From the NCBI GenBank assembly GCA_033558025.1, contig JAUCEF010000130.1, forward strand, positions 1 to 29,108: a DNA stretch of 29,108 bases. Reading direction: 5' to 3'. The notes below the pieces were generated by a model. The model made no database searches and was not told the DNA's origin. It was given only the letters and a program-made list of their open reading frames with translations. The position numbers and the translations under genes were made by a program. Below are positions 1 to 9,131 of this stretch, piece after piece. How positions within the stretch are numbered: position 1 is the first letter of the stretch; every line of letters starts with the position of its first letter. Origin of the DNA: Phytophthora sp. 'mugwort'. Its lineage: Eukaryota > Oomycota > Peronosporomycetes > Peronosporales > Peronosporaceae.

Positions 1-822
1 GTTAAAGTTCCAATGTTACCTTTTCATGTTTGGTTACCGGAAGCACATGTTGAAGCACCTACCGCAGGTTCTGTACTATTAGCTGGTATTTTATTAAAAT
101 TAGGATCATACGGTATGATTAGGTTTTTAGTTCCTTTATTTCCTAAAGCTGCATTATATTTTACACCGTATATTTTAGTTTTATGTTTAATATCTGTTAT
201 TTATGCGTCATTAACAGCTATACGACAAACAGATTTGAAACGTATTATTGCTTATGCATCAGTTGCTCATATGAATTTTATAATATTGGGTATTTTTTCT
301 TTAACTATTCAAGGATTAGAAGGTAGTATTATTCAAATGATTAGTCATGGTTTAGTATCGAGTGGTTTATTTTTTTCAATTGGATGTTTATATGATCGAT
401 ATCATACAAGATTTATTAATTATTATGGTGGTTTAGCACATACAATGCCTTTATTTTGTATTGCATTATTTATTTATGTATTAGCAAATATGTCTATTCC
501 AGGTTCAAGTAGTTTTGTGGGTGAAATTCTTATTTTAACTGGAGTTTTTGAAGATAATACTACAACAGCTGTTTTTGCGACAATTGGTATGTTTTTGGGT
601 GGGGTATATTCTTTATTATTTTATAATCGAATTTGTTATGGTAATATTCAAAATATTTATTTAAAAATTTATTATGATTTAACTTATCGTGAATTTTTAA
701 TTCATTTAATATTAATTATAAATATCTTTTTATTAGGTTTATATCCTAAAATTTTTGAAAGTTGTATGCATGAAAGTGTTTCAAAAATTTTAATACATAT
801 TGATTTTTCTTATTTTTATTAA
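1..822 (+). CDS. nad4: NADH dehydrogenase subunit 4, 3' part
   Basis: Proton-pumping membrane subunit of complex I in the inner mitochondrial membrane. The frame is open from base 1, so the gene begins upstream; about 273 C-terminal residues of a protein usually near 490 are present. The stretch FHVWLPEAHVEAPTAGS followed by LLKLGSYG is the highly conserved core of the Nad4/NuoM antiporter-like family, and the rest is a series of hydrophobic helices ending FSYFY. The TAA stop lies inside a 10-bp hairpin (818-841), and trnE follows 24 bases later on the same strand. Identity is secure; only the 5' end is missing, because of the window edge. Confidence 0.96.
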   Translation, partial: VKVPMLPFHVWLPEAHVEAPTAGSVLLAGILLKLGSYGMIRFLVPLFPKAALYFTPYILVLCLISVIYASLTAIRQTDLKRIIAYASVAHMNFIILGIFSLTIQGLEGSIIQMISHGLVSSGLFFSIGCLYDRYHTRFINYYGGLAHTMPLFCIALFIYVLANMSIPGSSSFVGEILILTGVFEDNTTTAVFATIGMFLGGVYSLLFYNRICYGNIQNIYLKIYYDLTYREFLIHLILIINIFLLGLYPKIFESCMHESVSKILIHIDFSYFY

Positions 823-841
823 ACAAAATTTTTTGTTTAAT
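818..841 (+). other. Hairpin at the nad4 stop codon
   Basis: Perfect 10-bp stem (818-827 with 832-841) and 4-base loop, overlapping the nad4 TAA and ending five bases before trnE. It may mark the 3' end or a processing site of the nad4 mRNA; that role is inference. Confidence 0.5.
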
Positions 842-846
842 AAAAA

Positions 847-918
847 GCCCTTTTAGTCTAATGGTTAGGACATTACCTTTTCACGGTAAAAATACGAGTT
901 CAATTCTCGTAAAGGGTA
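847..918 (+). tRNA. trnE: tRNA-Glu (UUC)
   Basis: A full cloverleaf: acceptor stem GCCCTTT/AAAGGGT, anticodon stem ttacc/ggtaa with loop TTTTCAC giving anticodon TTC, a T arm with TTCAATT, and discriminator A. It sits between nad4 and atp1. Confidence 0.95.
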
Positions 919-997
919 TAAAAAATATATATTTGATATATTTTGGTAATTATAATAATTTATAATTATTAAATAATATGATAATTTAATAACCTCT

Positions 998-2526
998 ATG
1001 GCTATTGAATTATCATATATACTGGAATCAAATATTAAAAAATATAAAGATGAAAAAAGTTTACAAGAAACAGGTATTGTTCTTTCAATGAGTGATGGTA
1101 TTGCAAGATGTTATGGTTTAACTAAAATTCAAGCAGGTGAAATGGTTGAATTTAATAATGGTAATATTAAAGGAATGGCTTTAAATTTAGAACCTGATGT
1201 TGTTGGTGTTGTTGTTTTTAGTAATGATAGAGAAATTCAAGAAGGTAATTTTGTACGAAGAACTGGATCTATTGTTAGTGTACCTGTAGGACCTGAAGTA
1301 TTAGGTAGAGTAGTTGATCTTTAGGACAACCCATTGATGGTAAAGGTCAAATTAACAGTAAATTAGAAAGTAGAGTTGAAGTTAAAGCTCCAGGTATTAT
1401 GCCTAGAGAAAGTGTTAAACAACCTGTACAAACAGGTTTAAAAGCTGTAGATAGTTTAATTCCTATTGGTCGTGGTCAAAGGGAATTAATTATTGGTGAT
1501 AGACAAACAGGTAAAACATCTATTGCTATTGATACTATAATTAATCAAAGAGAACCTCATTTAAAAAAAGATATAAATAATCAATTATATTGTATTTATG
1601 TAGGTGTTGGTCAAAAAAGATCAACAATTGCTGAATTAACAAAAACTTTAGAAGAAAAAAATGCAATGTTTTTTTCTGTTATTGTAGCGGCTACTGCTTC
1701 AGATTCAGCACCCTTACAATATTTAGCTCCATATACTGGTTGTGCTTTAGGTGAATATTTTAGAGATAATGGTAAACATGCTGTTATTTTCTATGATGAT
1801 TTATCAAAACAAGCGGTAGCTTATAGACAAATGTCTTTATTATTAAGAAGACCTCCAGGTAGAGAAGCTTATCCTGGAGATGTTTTTTATTTACACTCTC
1901 GTTTATTAGAAAGAGCTGCTAAAATGAATAAAAAAATTGGTGGTGGTTCATTAACCGCATTACCTATTATTGAAACACAAGCTGGAGATGTTTCTGCTTA
2001 TATTCCAACAAATGTTATTTCAATTACTGATGGACAAATTTTTTTAGAAACAGAATTATTTAATGAAGGTCAAAGACCTGCAATTAGTGTTGGATTATCT
2101 GTAAGTCGTGTTGGTTCTTCTGCACAAATTAAAGCTATGAAACAAATTGCTGGTACAATGAAATTAGAATTAGCACAATTTAGAGAAGTACAAGCATTTG
2201 CTCAATTTGGTTCTGATTTAGATGCTACAACTCAACAACAATTAAATAGAGGGATTAGATTAACAGAAATGTTAAAACAAGGTTTAAATATACCGTTATC
2301 TGTTGAAAATCAAATTGTAATTATTTATTTAGGTGTACGTGGTTTCTTAGATAAAATTGCTGTTGATAAAATTTCAAGTTTTGAAATTAGTTGGTTAAAT
2401 TTTATAAAAAATAATCATTTTAATATTTTAGAAGAAATCTTAAATAAAAAAGAAATATCTAAAGAATTAGAAAAAAAACTTAATATTTTAGCAACAAATT
2501 TTACTAATAATTTTATTACAAAATAA
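998..2526 (+). CDS. atp1: ATP synthase F1 subunit alpha, with an internal frame break
   Basis: Regulatory/structural alpha subunit of the F1 head of mitochondrial ATP synthase. The first frame (998-1324) encodes 108 residues ending GRVVDL and meets TAG at 1322. The second frame is open from 1321 and continues with [11 protein letters not shown] to 2526. Homologues read VVD-A-LGQP here, so one base is missing: GATCTTTAGGA instead of GAT-NNN-TTA-GGA. Joined by a -1 shift after CTT, the product is about 509 residues, normal for the family. The Walker A motif GDRQTGKT falls at joined residues 167-174, as expected, and [25 protein letters not shown] and [14 protein letters not shown] are intact. 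Conservation on both sides of the break argues that the protein is functional or only recently broken. The break may be a sequencing error, RNA editing, frameshifting or a true mutation. Mitochondrial atp1 is a retained ancestral gene, known in oomycetes among others. Confidence 0.93.
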
Positions 2527-2621
2527 TATAATTATTTTTTTATTAATAAAAAATAATTATAATATTTTGTAAATAAAACATAACAGATAAAAATTAATTA
2601 TTTTCTATATAGAAAATAATT
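2527..2621 (+). other. Two strong hairpins after atp1
   Basis: A 14-bp perfect stem (527-540 with 548-561, adding 2000 to each) begins at the base after the atp1 stop. A 26-base perfect palindrome follows at 2596-2621. The rest of the spacer up to nad5 at 2731 is AT-rich with no ORF. Such hairpins are plausible mRNA 3'-end or processing signals, but in DNA this AT-rich some pairing is expected by chance. Confidence 0.45.
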
Positions 2622-2730
2622 TTAAATATTATTCTAATATTAATTTTTTAAAAAATATTTATTCTTTAAGAAGAATTATTTTAAAATTATTATTATATTT
2701 TTAAATAATTTAAATTTATTTTATTCTATT

Positions 2731-4725
2731 ATGTTATTATTAACTTTAATTTTTTTACCTTTTTTAGGTTCAGTAGCTTCTGGATTATTTGGTTTTTATA
2801 TTGGCCGTAAAGGTTCTGTATTTATAACCACATTAACAACTTTTTTAAGTTGTCTTTTTTCATTTATTATTATATATAATTCAATTACAAATGAATATGA
2901 GTATATTATTTATATTTCAAATTGGATTAATAGTGGTTTATTTAATTGTAATTGGTGTTTTTTATTTGATAGTTTAACTATGATAATGTTAATTGTTGTA
3001 ACAAGTATTTCAACTTTAGTTCATTTATATTCTTCTAAATATATGGATCATGATCCACATTTATCTAGATTTATGTCATATTTATCACTATTTACTTTTT
3101 TTATGATTATATTAGTTACAGGTGATAATTTTATGCAAATGTTTGTTGGATGGGAAGGTGTTGGTTTTTGTTCATATTTATTAATTAATTTTTGGTTTAC
3201 ACGTTTACAAGCGAATAAAGCAGCTATAAAAGCTATGTTAGTTAATCGAATTAGTGATTTAATCTTATTATTAGGTGTATTAACTGTTTTTTATAATATT
3301 AGAACTATTGAATATTTTAGTACATTTGCAGCAATTTCTATTGTTAAAGATTTTAAATTTATTTTTTTTAATTATATTTTAAGTATTATTGATGTTGCGT
3401 GTATTTTAATTTTTATAGGTGCTATGGGTAAATCTGCTCAAATTTTTTTACATTTATGGTTACCCGATGCTATGGAAGGACCTACGCCGGTTTCGGCATT
3501 AATCCATGCAGCGACTATGGTAACTGCTGGTGTTTATTTAATTGCACGTTGTTCACCAATGTTTGAATATTCAATGTTTTCTTTAAAAGTTATTACAATT
3601 ATTGGAGCTTCTACAGCCTTTTTCTCAAGTACAATTGGTCTAGTACAAAATGATTTTAAAAAAATAGTTGCCTATTCTACTTGTAGTCAATTAGGTTATA
3701 TGTTTTTTGCTTGTGGATTATCAAATTATCCTTTAGCTATTTTTCATTTATCAAATCATGCATATTTTAAAGCATTATTATTTTTATGTTCCGGTGCTGT
3801 AATTCATGCTATGGGTGATGAACAAGATATAAGAAAAATGGGTGGTTTAAGAAGAATTTTACCTTTTACTTATATAATGTTTTTAATAGGTTCATTATCT
3901 TTAATGGGTTTTCCTTTTTTAACTGGTTTTTATTCTAAAGATTTAATATTAGAAGTTGCATTTTCAAGTTTTAGTGAAACAGGTCATTTTGCTTATTGGT
4001 TGGGTACTATTGGTGCATTTTTTACGGCATTCTATTCAACACGTTTATTATTTTTTGCTTTTTTAAGTGAAACTAATGCCTATAAAAATGTTATTAAAAA
4101 TGCACATGATGTTCCATTAGAAATGGGTATTCCTTTAGGAGTTTTAGCATTTGGTAGTATTTTTATAGGTTATATTTCTAAAGATATGTTTGTTGGGTTA
4201 GGTTCAAATTTTTGGAATAACTCAATTTATATAAATCCATTTAATAATCAAATGATTGATGCTGAATTTTTACCAACATTTTTTAAATTATTACCTGTTA
4301 TTTTAAGTTTTTGTGGCTTATTTTGTGCCTTTTATTTATATTTTTTTAAATTTAGATTTTTATATAACTTAAAAATTTCAAAATATGGTCTTTATTTTTA
4401 TAATTTTTTAAATAGAAAATGGTATTTTGATAAAATTTATTATGAATTTATTAATCAATATATATTAAAAGTTGGTTATAATGTAACATATAAAATGATT
4501 GATAAAGGTTTAATTGAAATGTGTGGTCCTTTTGGTTTAATAACCGTTTTTTCTTTCTTAAGTCAAAAAATAATTTTATTACAAACAGGTTATATTTATC
4601 ACTATTCATTATTAATGTTAATTAGCATTATTTGTTTAATAAATATTATTTTTTTTTCTATTATTTATTTTTTTAATATTATTACTATTTTATTATTTTT
4701 ATTTATTTTTTTATTAATTAAATAA
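2731..4725 (+). CDS. nad5: NADH dehydrogenase subunit 5
   Basis: Largest proton-pumping membrane subunit of complex I. The 664 residues match the usual 650-670. Family-defining blocks are present: LYSSKYM near residue 110, VGWEGVGFCSYLLI near residue 140, and HLWLPDAMEGPTPVSALIH near residue 250, followed by ATMVTAGVYLIAR. A second conserved block, HLSNHAYFKALLFLCSGAVIH, lies near residue 345. The long C-terminal lateral helix and a final phenylalanine/isoleucine-rich segment end at a TAA. The ATG at 2731 is the first start after an AT-rich spacer and gives the expected N-terminus. nad6 follows 60 bases later on the same strand. Confidence 0.97.
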   Translation: MLLLTLIFLPFLGSVASGLFGFYIGRKGSVFITTLTTFLSCLFSFIIIYNSITNEYEYIIYISNWINSGLFNCNWCFLFDSLTMIMLIVVTSISTLVHLYSSKYMDHDPHLSRFMSYLSLFTFFMIILVTGDNFMQMFVGWEGVGFCSYLLINFWFTRLQANKAAIKAMLVNRISDLILLLGVLTVFYNIRTIEYFSTFAAISIVKDFKFIFFNYILSIIDVACILIFIGAMGKSAQIFLHLWLPDAMEGPTPVSALIHAATMVTAGVYLIARCSPMFEYSMFSLKVITIIGASTAFFSSTIGLVQNDFKKIVAYSTCSQLGYMFFACGLSNYPLAIFHLSNHAYFKALLFLCSGAVIHAMGDEQDIRKMGGLRRILPFTYIMFLIGSLSLMGFPFLTGFYSKDLILEVAFSSFSETGHFAYWLGTIGAFFTAFYSTRLLFFAFLSETNAYKNVIKNAHDVPLEMGIPLGVLAFGSIFIGYISKDMFVGLGSNFWNNSIYINPFNNQMIDAEFLPTFFKLLPVILSFCGLFCAFYLYFFKFRFLYNLKISKYGLYFYNFLNRKWYFDKIYYEFINQYILKVGYNVTYKMIDKGLIEMCGPFGLITVFSFLSQKIILLQTGYIYHYSLLMLISIICLINIIFFSIIYFFNIITILLFLFIFLLIK

Positions 4726-4785
4726 AAATAATAAAATATGTATCTTTTAAGATATAATTATAAATTTATATAATTTAAATACATT

Positions 4786-5496
4786 ATGGATTTCGAAACA
4801 ATTTTCTTTTATACTTTTTCAACTATAGCTTTAACTTCAGCTATATTTGTAATATATTCTACAAATACAATATATTCTGCATTTTTTTTAATATTAGTTT
4901 TTACTAATTCAACTGGATTATTATTAATTTCTGAAATTGAATTTTTATCAATAATGTTAATTATTATTTATGTAGGAGCTATTACTGTATTATTTTTATT
5001 TGTTATTATGATGCTAGATGTTAATGTTTTAATTGATAAAAATAAAATAAAAAATAATTTTGGTTATTTACCAATTATTTTTTTAATTAGTTTTATTTTT
5101 TTTTTAGAAACGTTTGTTATGTTTAGTAAAGTTTTTACATCATATTACCATTTAATAAATAATTCTTTTTTTACTCAAAAAGTAAATACTTTATTTTTTT
5201 TTCACGATAGTATGAAAGGTACTTTTGAAATATTTGTTGATGTCAAACCCTTTTTAAAAAATTTTATCTATCAATTAGATACTATTACAAATATTGAAAC
5301 AATTGGACAAATTTTATATAGTTATTATGCTTTTTTTTTTTTAGTTGCAGGTATTATATTATTAATAGCTTTAATAGGAGCGGTTACTTTAACTAAAAAG
5401 GAAAAAAAAAAATTTTTAAAACAAAATATTTATAAACAACTTTCACGAGATGCATTAAAAGCTATTTTTAATGTATATTCAGATAAAACTGTTTAA
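4786..5496 (+). CDS. nad6: NADH dehydrogenase subunit 6
   Basis: Membrane subunit of complex I lying next to Nad4L. The 236 residues begin MDFETIFFYTFSTIAL and include the most conserved piece of this divergent family, EIEFLSIMLIIIYVGAITVLFLFVIMMLDV, near residues 48-78 (the YVGAI motif, in which the pi-bulge helix sits). The last hydrophobic helix, near residue 190, ends in IGAVTLT, also typical. A lysine-rich tail of about 30 residues follows. It lies between nad5 and trnR on the same strand. Confidence 0.95.
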   Translation: MDFETIFFYTFSTIALTSAIFVIYSTNTIYSAFFLILVFTNSTGLLLISEIEFLSIMLIIIYVGAITVLFLFVIMMLDVNVLIDKNKIKNNFGYLPIIFLISFIFFLETFVMFSKVFTSYYHLINNSFFTQKVNTLFFFHDSMKGTFEIFVDVKPFLKNFIYQLDTITNIETIGQILYSYYAFFFLVAGIILLIALIGAVTLTKKEKKKFLKQNIYKQLSRDALKAIFNVYSDKTV

Positions 5497-5513
5497 TTCT
5501 TAATAAAACTAAA

Positions 5514-5586
5514 ACAATCTTAACTTAATTGGTAGAGTATTAGCCTTCTAAGCTTTAAAATCTTGGTTCAAATCCAAGAGATTGTA
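5514..5586 (+). tRNA. trnR: tRNA-Arg (UCU), weak anticodon stem
   Basis: Acceptor ACAATCT/AGATTGT, a four-pair D stem, T stem cttgg/ccaag and loop TTCAAAT are all good, with discriminator A. The loop CTTCTAA gives anticodon TCT. The lower anticodon stem has only three pairs plus two T-T mismatches (5540-5541 with 5555-5556). It decodes AGA, a common Arg codon in these genes. Confidence 0.88.
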
Positions 5587-5967
5587 ATTAGTTTTATTTA
5601 AAAATTTCATTCTTAAAAAAAAAATAATTCAATTATTTTTATAATATAAATAATAAAATTTAAATTTTTTAAGAAATAATAAATTAAAAAAATCAATTTT
5701 TTTCAATAAATATTCTAAAAAATATAAGAAGAATGCGTTCACTTACAAATTTAATATAAATACAGAATATTATTATTGCTAATTCTATAACTTTTAATCA
5801 AGATGGTTTAACATAAGTTATTGATGACATAAATATTTAAATAGATTAATTTTTATTAAATACTCAATAACTAAAATTAAATTAATATCAACATAGTTAT
5901 AATTTAAAATCACATAATTAGTTTTTAATTGGTAAAAATTTACATAATGTATATATTGTATATCTAG
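5587..5967. other. Non-coding convergence region
   Basis: About 380 bases between plus-strand trnR and minus-strand orf137, with no convincing ORF. The first 150 bases are simple A/T sequence. From about 5730 to 5875 the sequence is more complex and rich in inverted repeats, including a 9-bp arm (5816-5824 with 5864-5872) and a 7-bp arm (5787-5793 with 5814-5820). This part is the candidate 5S rRNA described separately. Confidence 0.6.
5725..5842 (-). ncRNA. Candidate divergent 5S rRNA
   Basis: Read on the minus strand, three short blocks resemble 5S rRNA in the right order and roughly the right spacing. CCATCTTGAT followed by AAGTTA (5806-5788) resembles loop C and helix III (CCAUNCCGAAC...AAGUUAA). 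AGCAATAATAATAT (5780-5767) resembles GCCGAUGGUAGUAU with G-to-A changes. GTAAGTGAACGC (5746-5735) resembles the GAGAGUAGGACGC of loop E. The closing helix I is poor: I find only AAATAT/ATATTT plus ATG/CAT. Mitochondrial rrn5 genes are known from various stramenopiles, often too divergent for simple searches. This is a motif reading by eye, and the ends are approximate. Confidence 0.25.
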
Positions 5968-5995
5968 AAACCTATTTAACAAATTAAATAGGTTT
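5968..5995. terminator. Strong hairpin between convergent genes
   Basis: A perfect 12-bp stem (5968-5979 with 5984-5995) with loop CAAA, running into a T run on the plus strand and ending three bases before the orf137 stop codon. It separates the plus-strand nad4-trnR block from the minus-strand block, so it could end transcripts or protect mRNA 3' ends from both sides. The terminator role is inference. Confidence 0.5.
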
Positions 5996-5997
5996 TT

Positions 5998-6411
5998 TTA
6001 GCCATCTTCTTTAAAAATAGAAATTAAAATTTTAATTAAATGAGTCATCATTTTTTCAAATTCTTGTGGATTATCTTTTAATAAATGTCTTGGATGAATA
6101 GTTAGTTTTAATAATTCTAATAAATTTAATCCAGCCGCCCTTTTTTCAGGTTCACGTAACATTTTTAAAACAACTTGTTTTATTTGATTGAAAGTTTCAT
6201 CATCGACGATATTCCTTAAATCCTGTAATGCAGAAACTATTGGAAAATCGCTATTGAAATAAATTAAAAAAATAGTTAAACCTAAAATAAAAAAGGCACC
6301 TATTATAAATATTATATATTTTATATAATTTGATGTTTGTTCTTGTGATTCGTGTTTTTCAATATTATTGTTGTCATTGTTTAAGTCTATTAAAATATTT
6401 TCGATATCCAT
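5998..6411 (-). CDS. Hypothetical single-pass membrane protein, orf137
   Basis: I do not recognise this 137-residue protein. It has an acidic, Asn-rich N-terminus (residues 1-28), one clear transmembrane helix (about 30-52, YIKYIIFIIGAFFILGLTIF), and a soluble, helix-forming C-terminal domain with a balanced charge pattern (DLRNIVDDETFNQIKQVVL, then LREPEKRAAGLNLLELLKL and HPRHLL). Its amino-acid use is less skewed to Asn/Lys/Ile/Phe than that of the ribosomal proteins nearby, which argues for a real, constrained gene. It is the last gene of the minus-strand block, downstream of cox1, and its stop abuts a strong hairpin. Function unknown. Confidence 0.7.
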   Translation of the reverse strand: MDIENILIDLNNDNNNIEKHESQEQTSNYIKYIIFIIGAFFILGLTIFLIYFNSDFPIVSALQDLRNIVDDETFNQIKQVVLKMLREPEKRAAGLNLLELLKLTIHPRHLLKDNPQEFEKMMTHLIKILISIFKEDG

Positions 6412-6564
6412 AATTATAATTTAAATTATTTTATTAATAATTAATTTGTTATTAATTAAATTTTTATTTGATTTAATTTTTGAGATTTAATATTTTTTTT
6501 TATTTAAATTTTACTAATATTTTTTTCTCTTAAATAATATAAAAATTTTAAATTTTTATAAAAC

Positions 6565-6577
6565 ACCGTAAAACGGT
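6565..6577. other. Small GC-richer hairpin downstream of cox1
   Basis: ACCGT-AAA-ACGGT stands out in the otherwise A/T-only 240-base spacer between cox1 and orf137 and is flanked by imperfect AT repeats that could lengthen it. It may be a transcript 3'-end or processing element. Confidence 0.35.
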
Positions 6578-6653
6578 ATTAATTAAATTAAAAATTTTTA
6601 ATATAATTATTAATAAAGATTAATTTAATTATTAATAATTATAAAAATTTTTT

Positions 6654-8132
<1,479 letters not shown>

Positions 8133-8242
8133 TTATTTATATTTTTAAATTTTATTTTAAATGCAAAATTATATATTTTATTTTTAAATCAAAAAAAGCG
8201 TTGGTTTTTTTAATTTTTTATTATCAAAAAAATAAATTATTT

Positions 8243-8341
8243 TTATTTATTGAAAAATTGTTTGATTTTATTAATTAATTTTTTAATATCAGTAAATAGT
8301 AATAATATTAAAAAAATTATACCAATGATTTTAAATACCAT
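8243..8341 (-). CDS. TatA-like 32-residue ORF between cox2 and cox1
   Basis: A 33-codon frame that starts with ATG 13 bases after the cox2 stop and ends with TAA 110 bases before cox1, on the same strand. The peptide MVFKIIGIIFLILLLFTDIK continues with KLINKIKQFFNK. This is one hydrophobic helix (about residues 4-16), a short hinge with D-I-K-K-L, then a basic amphipathic helix. That is the plan of TatA/TatE proteins, in which the membrane helix is followed by FGP-KKL and an amphipathic helix, although the FG/FGP turn is replaced by FTD. The ORF is short for TatA. With tatC in the same genome, a TatA partner would make sense. Chance is possible for so small an ORF; comparison with related genomes would settle it. 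Confidence 0.5.
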   Translation of the reverse strand: MVFKIIGIIFLILLLFTDIKKLINKIKQFFNK

Positions 8342-8354
8342 AAAAATTTTTTAA

Positions 8355-9131
8355 TTATATATTAAAATCAAAATTGATTTTATTTTTTAACCAAATTAAA
8401 TAATCTTCTAATGAAACAGCTTCTACAACAATAGGCATAAATCCATGATTTACTCCACAAATTTCACTACATTGTCCATAAAAAACACCTTCACGTTTAA
8501 TAAACATTGATGTTTGATTTAAACGACCAGGACAAGCATCTAATTTTATACCTAATGAAGGTATTGCCCATGAATGTAAAACATCTGAAGCAGTAATTAA
8601 TACTCGAATATGACTATTAGTTGGAACAACCACACGATTATCAACTTCTAAAATTCTAAATTGACCTATTGCTAAATCATCTTCTTGAATCATATAACTA
8701 TCAAAAATTAAAGGTTCATCAGAAAATTCTAAATTATCTGAATATTCATAACTCCAATACCATTGACTACCAATTACTTTTAAAGTAATAATAGGATCAA
8801 TTACTTCATCCATTGAATATAATAAAGCAAAAGATGGAATAGCTACCGTTAATAAAATTAAGGCTGGAATAGAAGTCCAAATAATTTCAATAGTAGCACC
8901 ATGTACAATTGTTGCTGGAATTTTATTTTTTTTTTCATCAAAAAGAGTAATAACTCTAAATAACATCCAACAAACAAATACAGTAATCATAATTAAAAAA
9001 AACATTAAATCATGATGAAAATTAATAATACCTTCCATAACAGGTGTTGCTGGATCTTGAAAACCTAATTGCCAAGGTTCAGCCATATCTAAAAAAGTGA
9101 ATTGATTATTTATATAATTTATTATTGTCAT
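8355..9131 (-). CDS. cox2: Cytochrome c oxidase subunit 2
   Basis: Carries the CuA centre that takes electrons from cytochrome c. The 258 residues include two N-terminal membrane helices (about 40-65 and 80-105), the aromatic patch QWYWSYEY, and CuA ligands His186 (in [11 protein letters not shown]), Cys221 and Cys225 (GQCSEICG), His229 and Met232. The start [11 protein letters not shown] is the first ATG of the frame and precedes the conserved [13 protein letters not shown]. The gene lies upstream of the TatA-like ORF and cox1 in the same direction. Confidence 0.99.
   Translation of the reverse strand: MTIINYINNQFTFLDMAEPWQLGFQDPATPVMEGIINFHHDLMFFLIMITVFVCWMLFRVITLFDEKKNKIPATIVHGATIEIIWTSIPALILLTVAIPSFALLYSMDEVIDPIITLKVIGSQWYWSYEYSDNLEFSDEPLIFDSYMIQEDDLAIGQFRILEVDNRVVVPTNSHIRVLITASDVLHSWAIPSLGIKLDACPGRLNQTSMFIKREGVFYGQCSEICGVNHGFMPIVVEAVSLEDYLIWLKNKINFDFNI

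Noticed and set aside
1322..1324. TAG in atp1 as a reassigned sense codon
   Set aside because: Reading through TAG stays in the wrong frame; the conserved protein resumes in another frame, so a frame change is needed.
5700..5997. RNase P RNA in the trnR-orf137 spacer because of an ACAGAAT word near 5762
   Set aside because: The expected partner block does not precede it at the right distance, and the rest of the P4 motif is missing.
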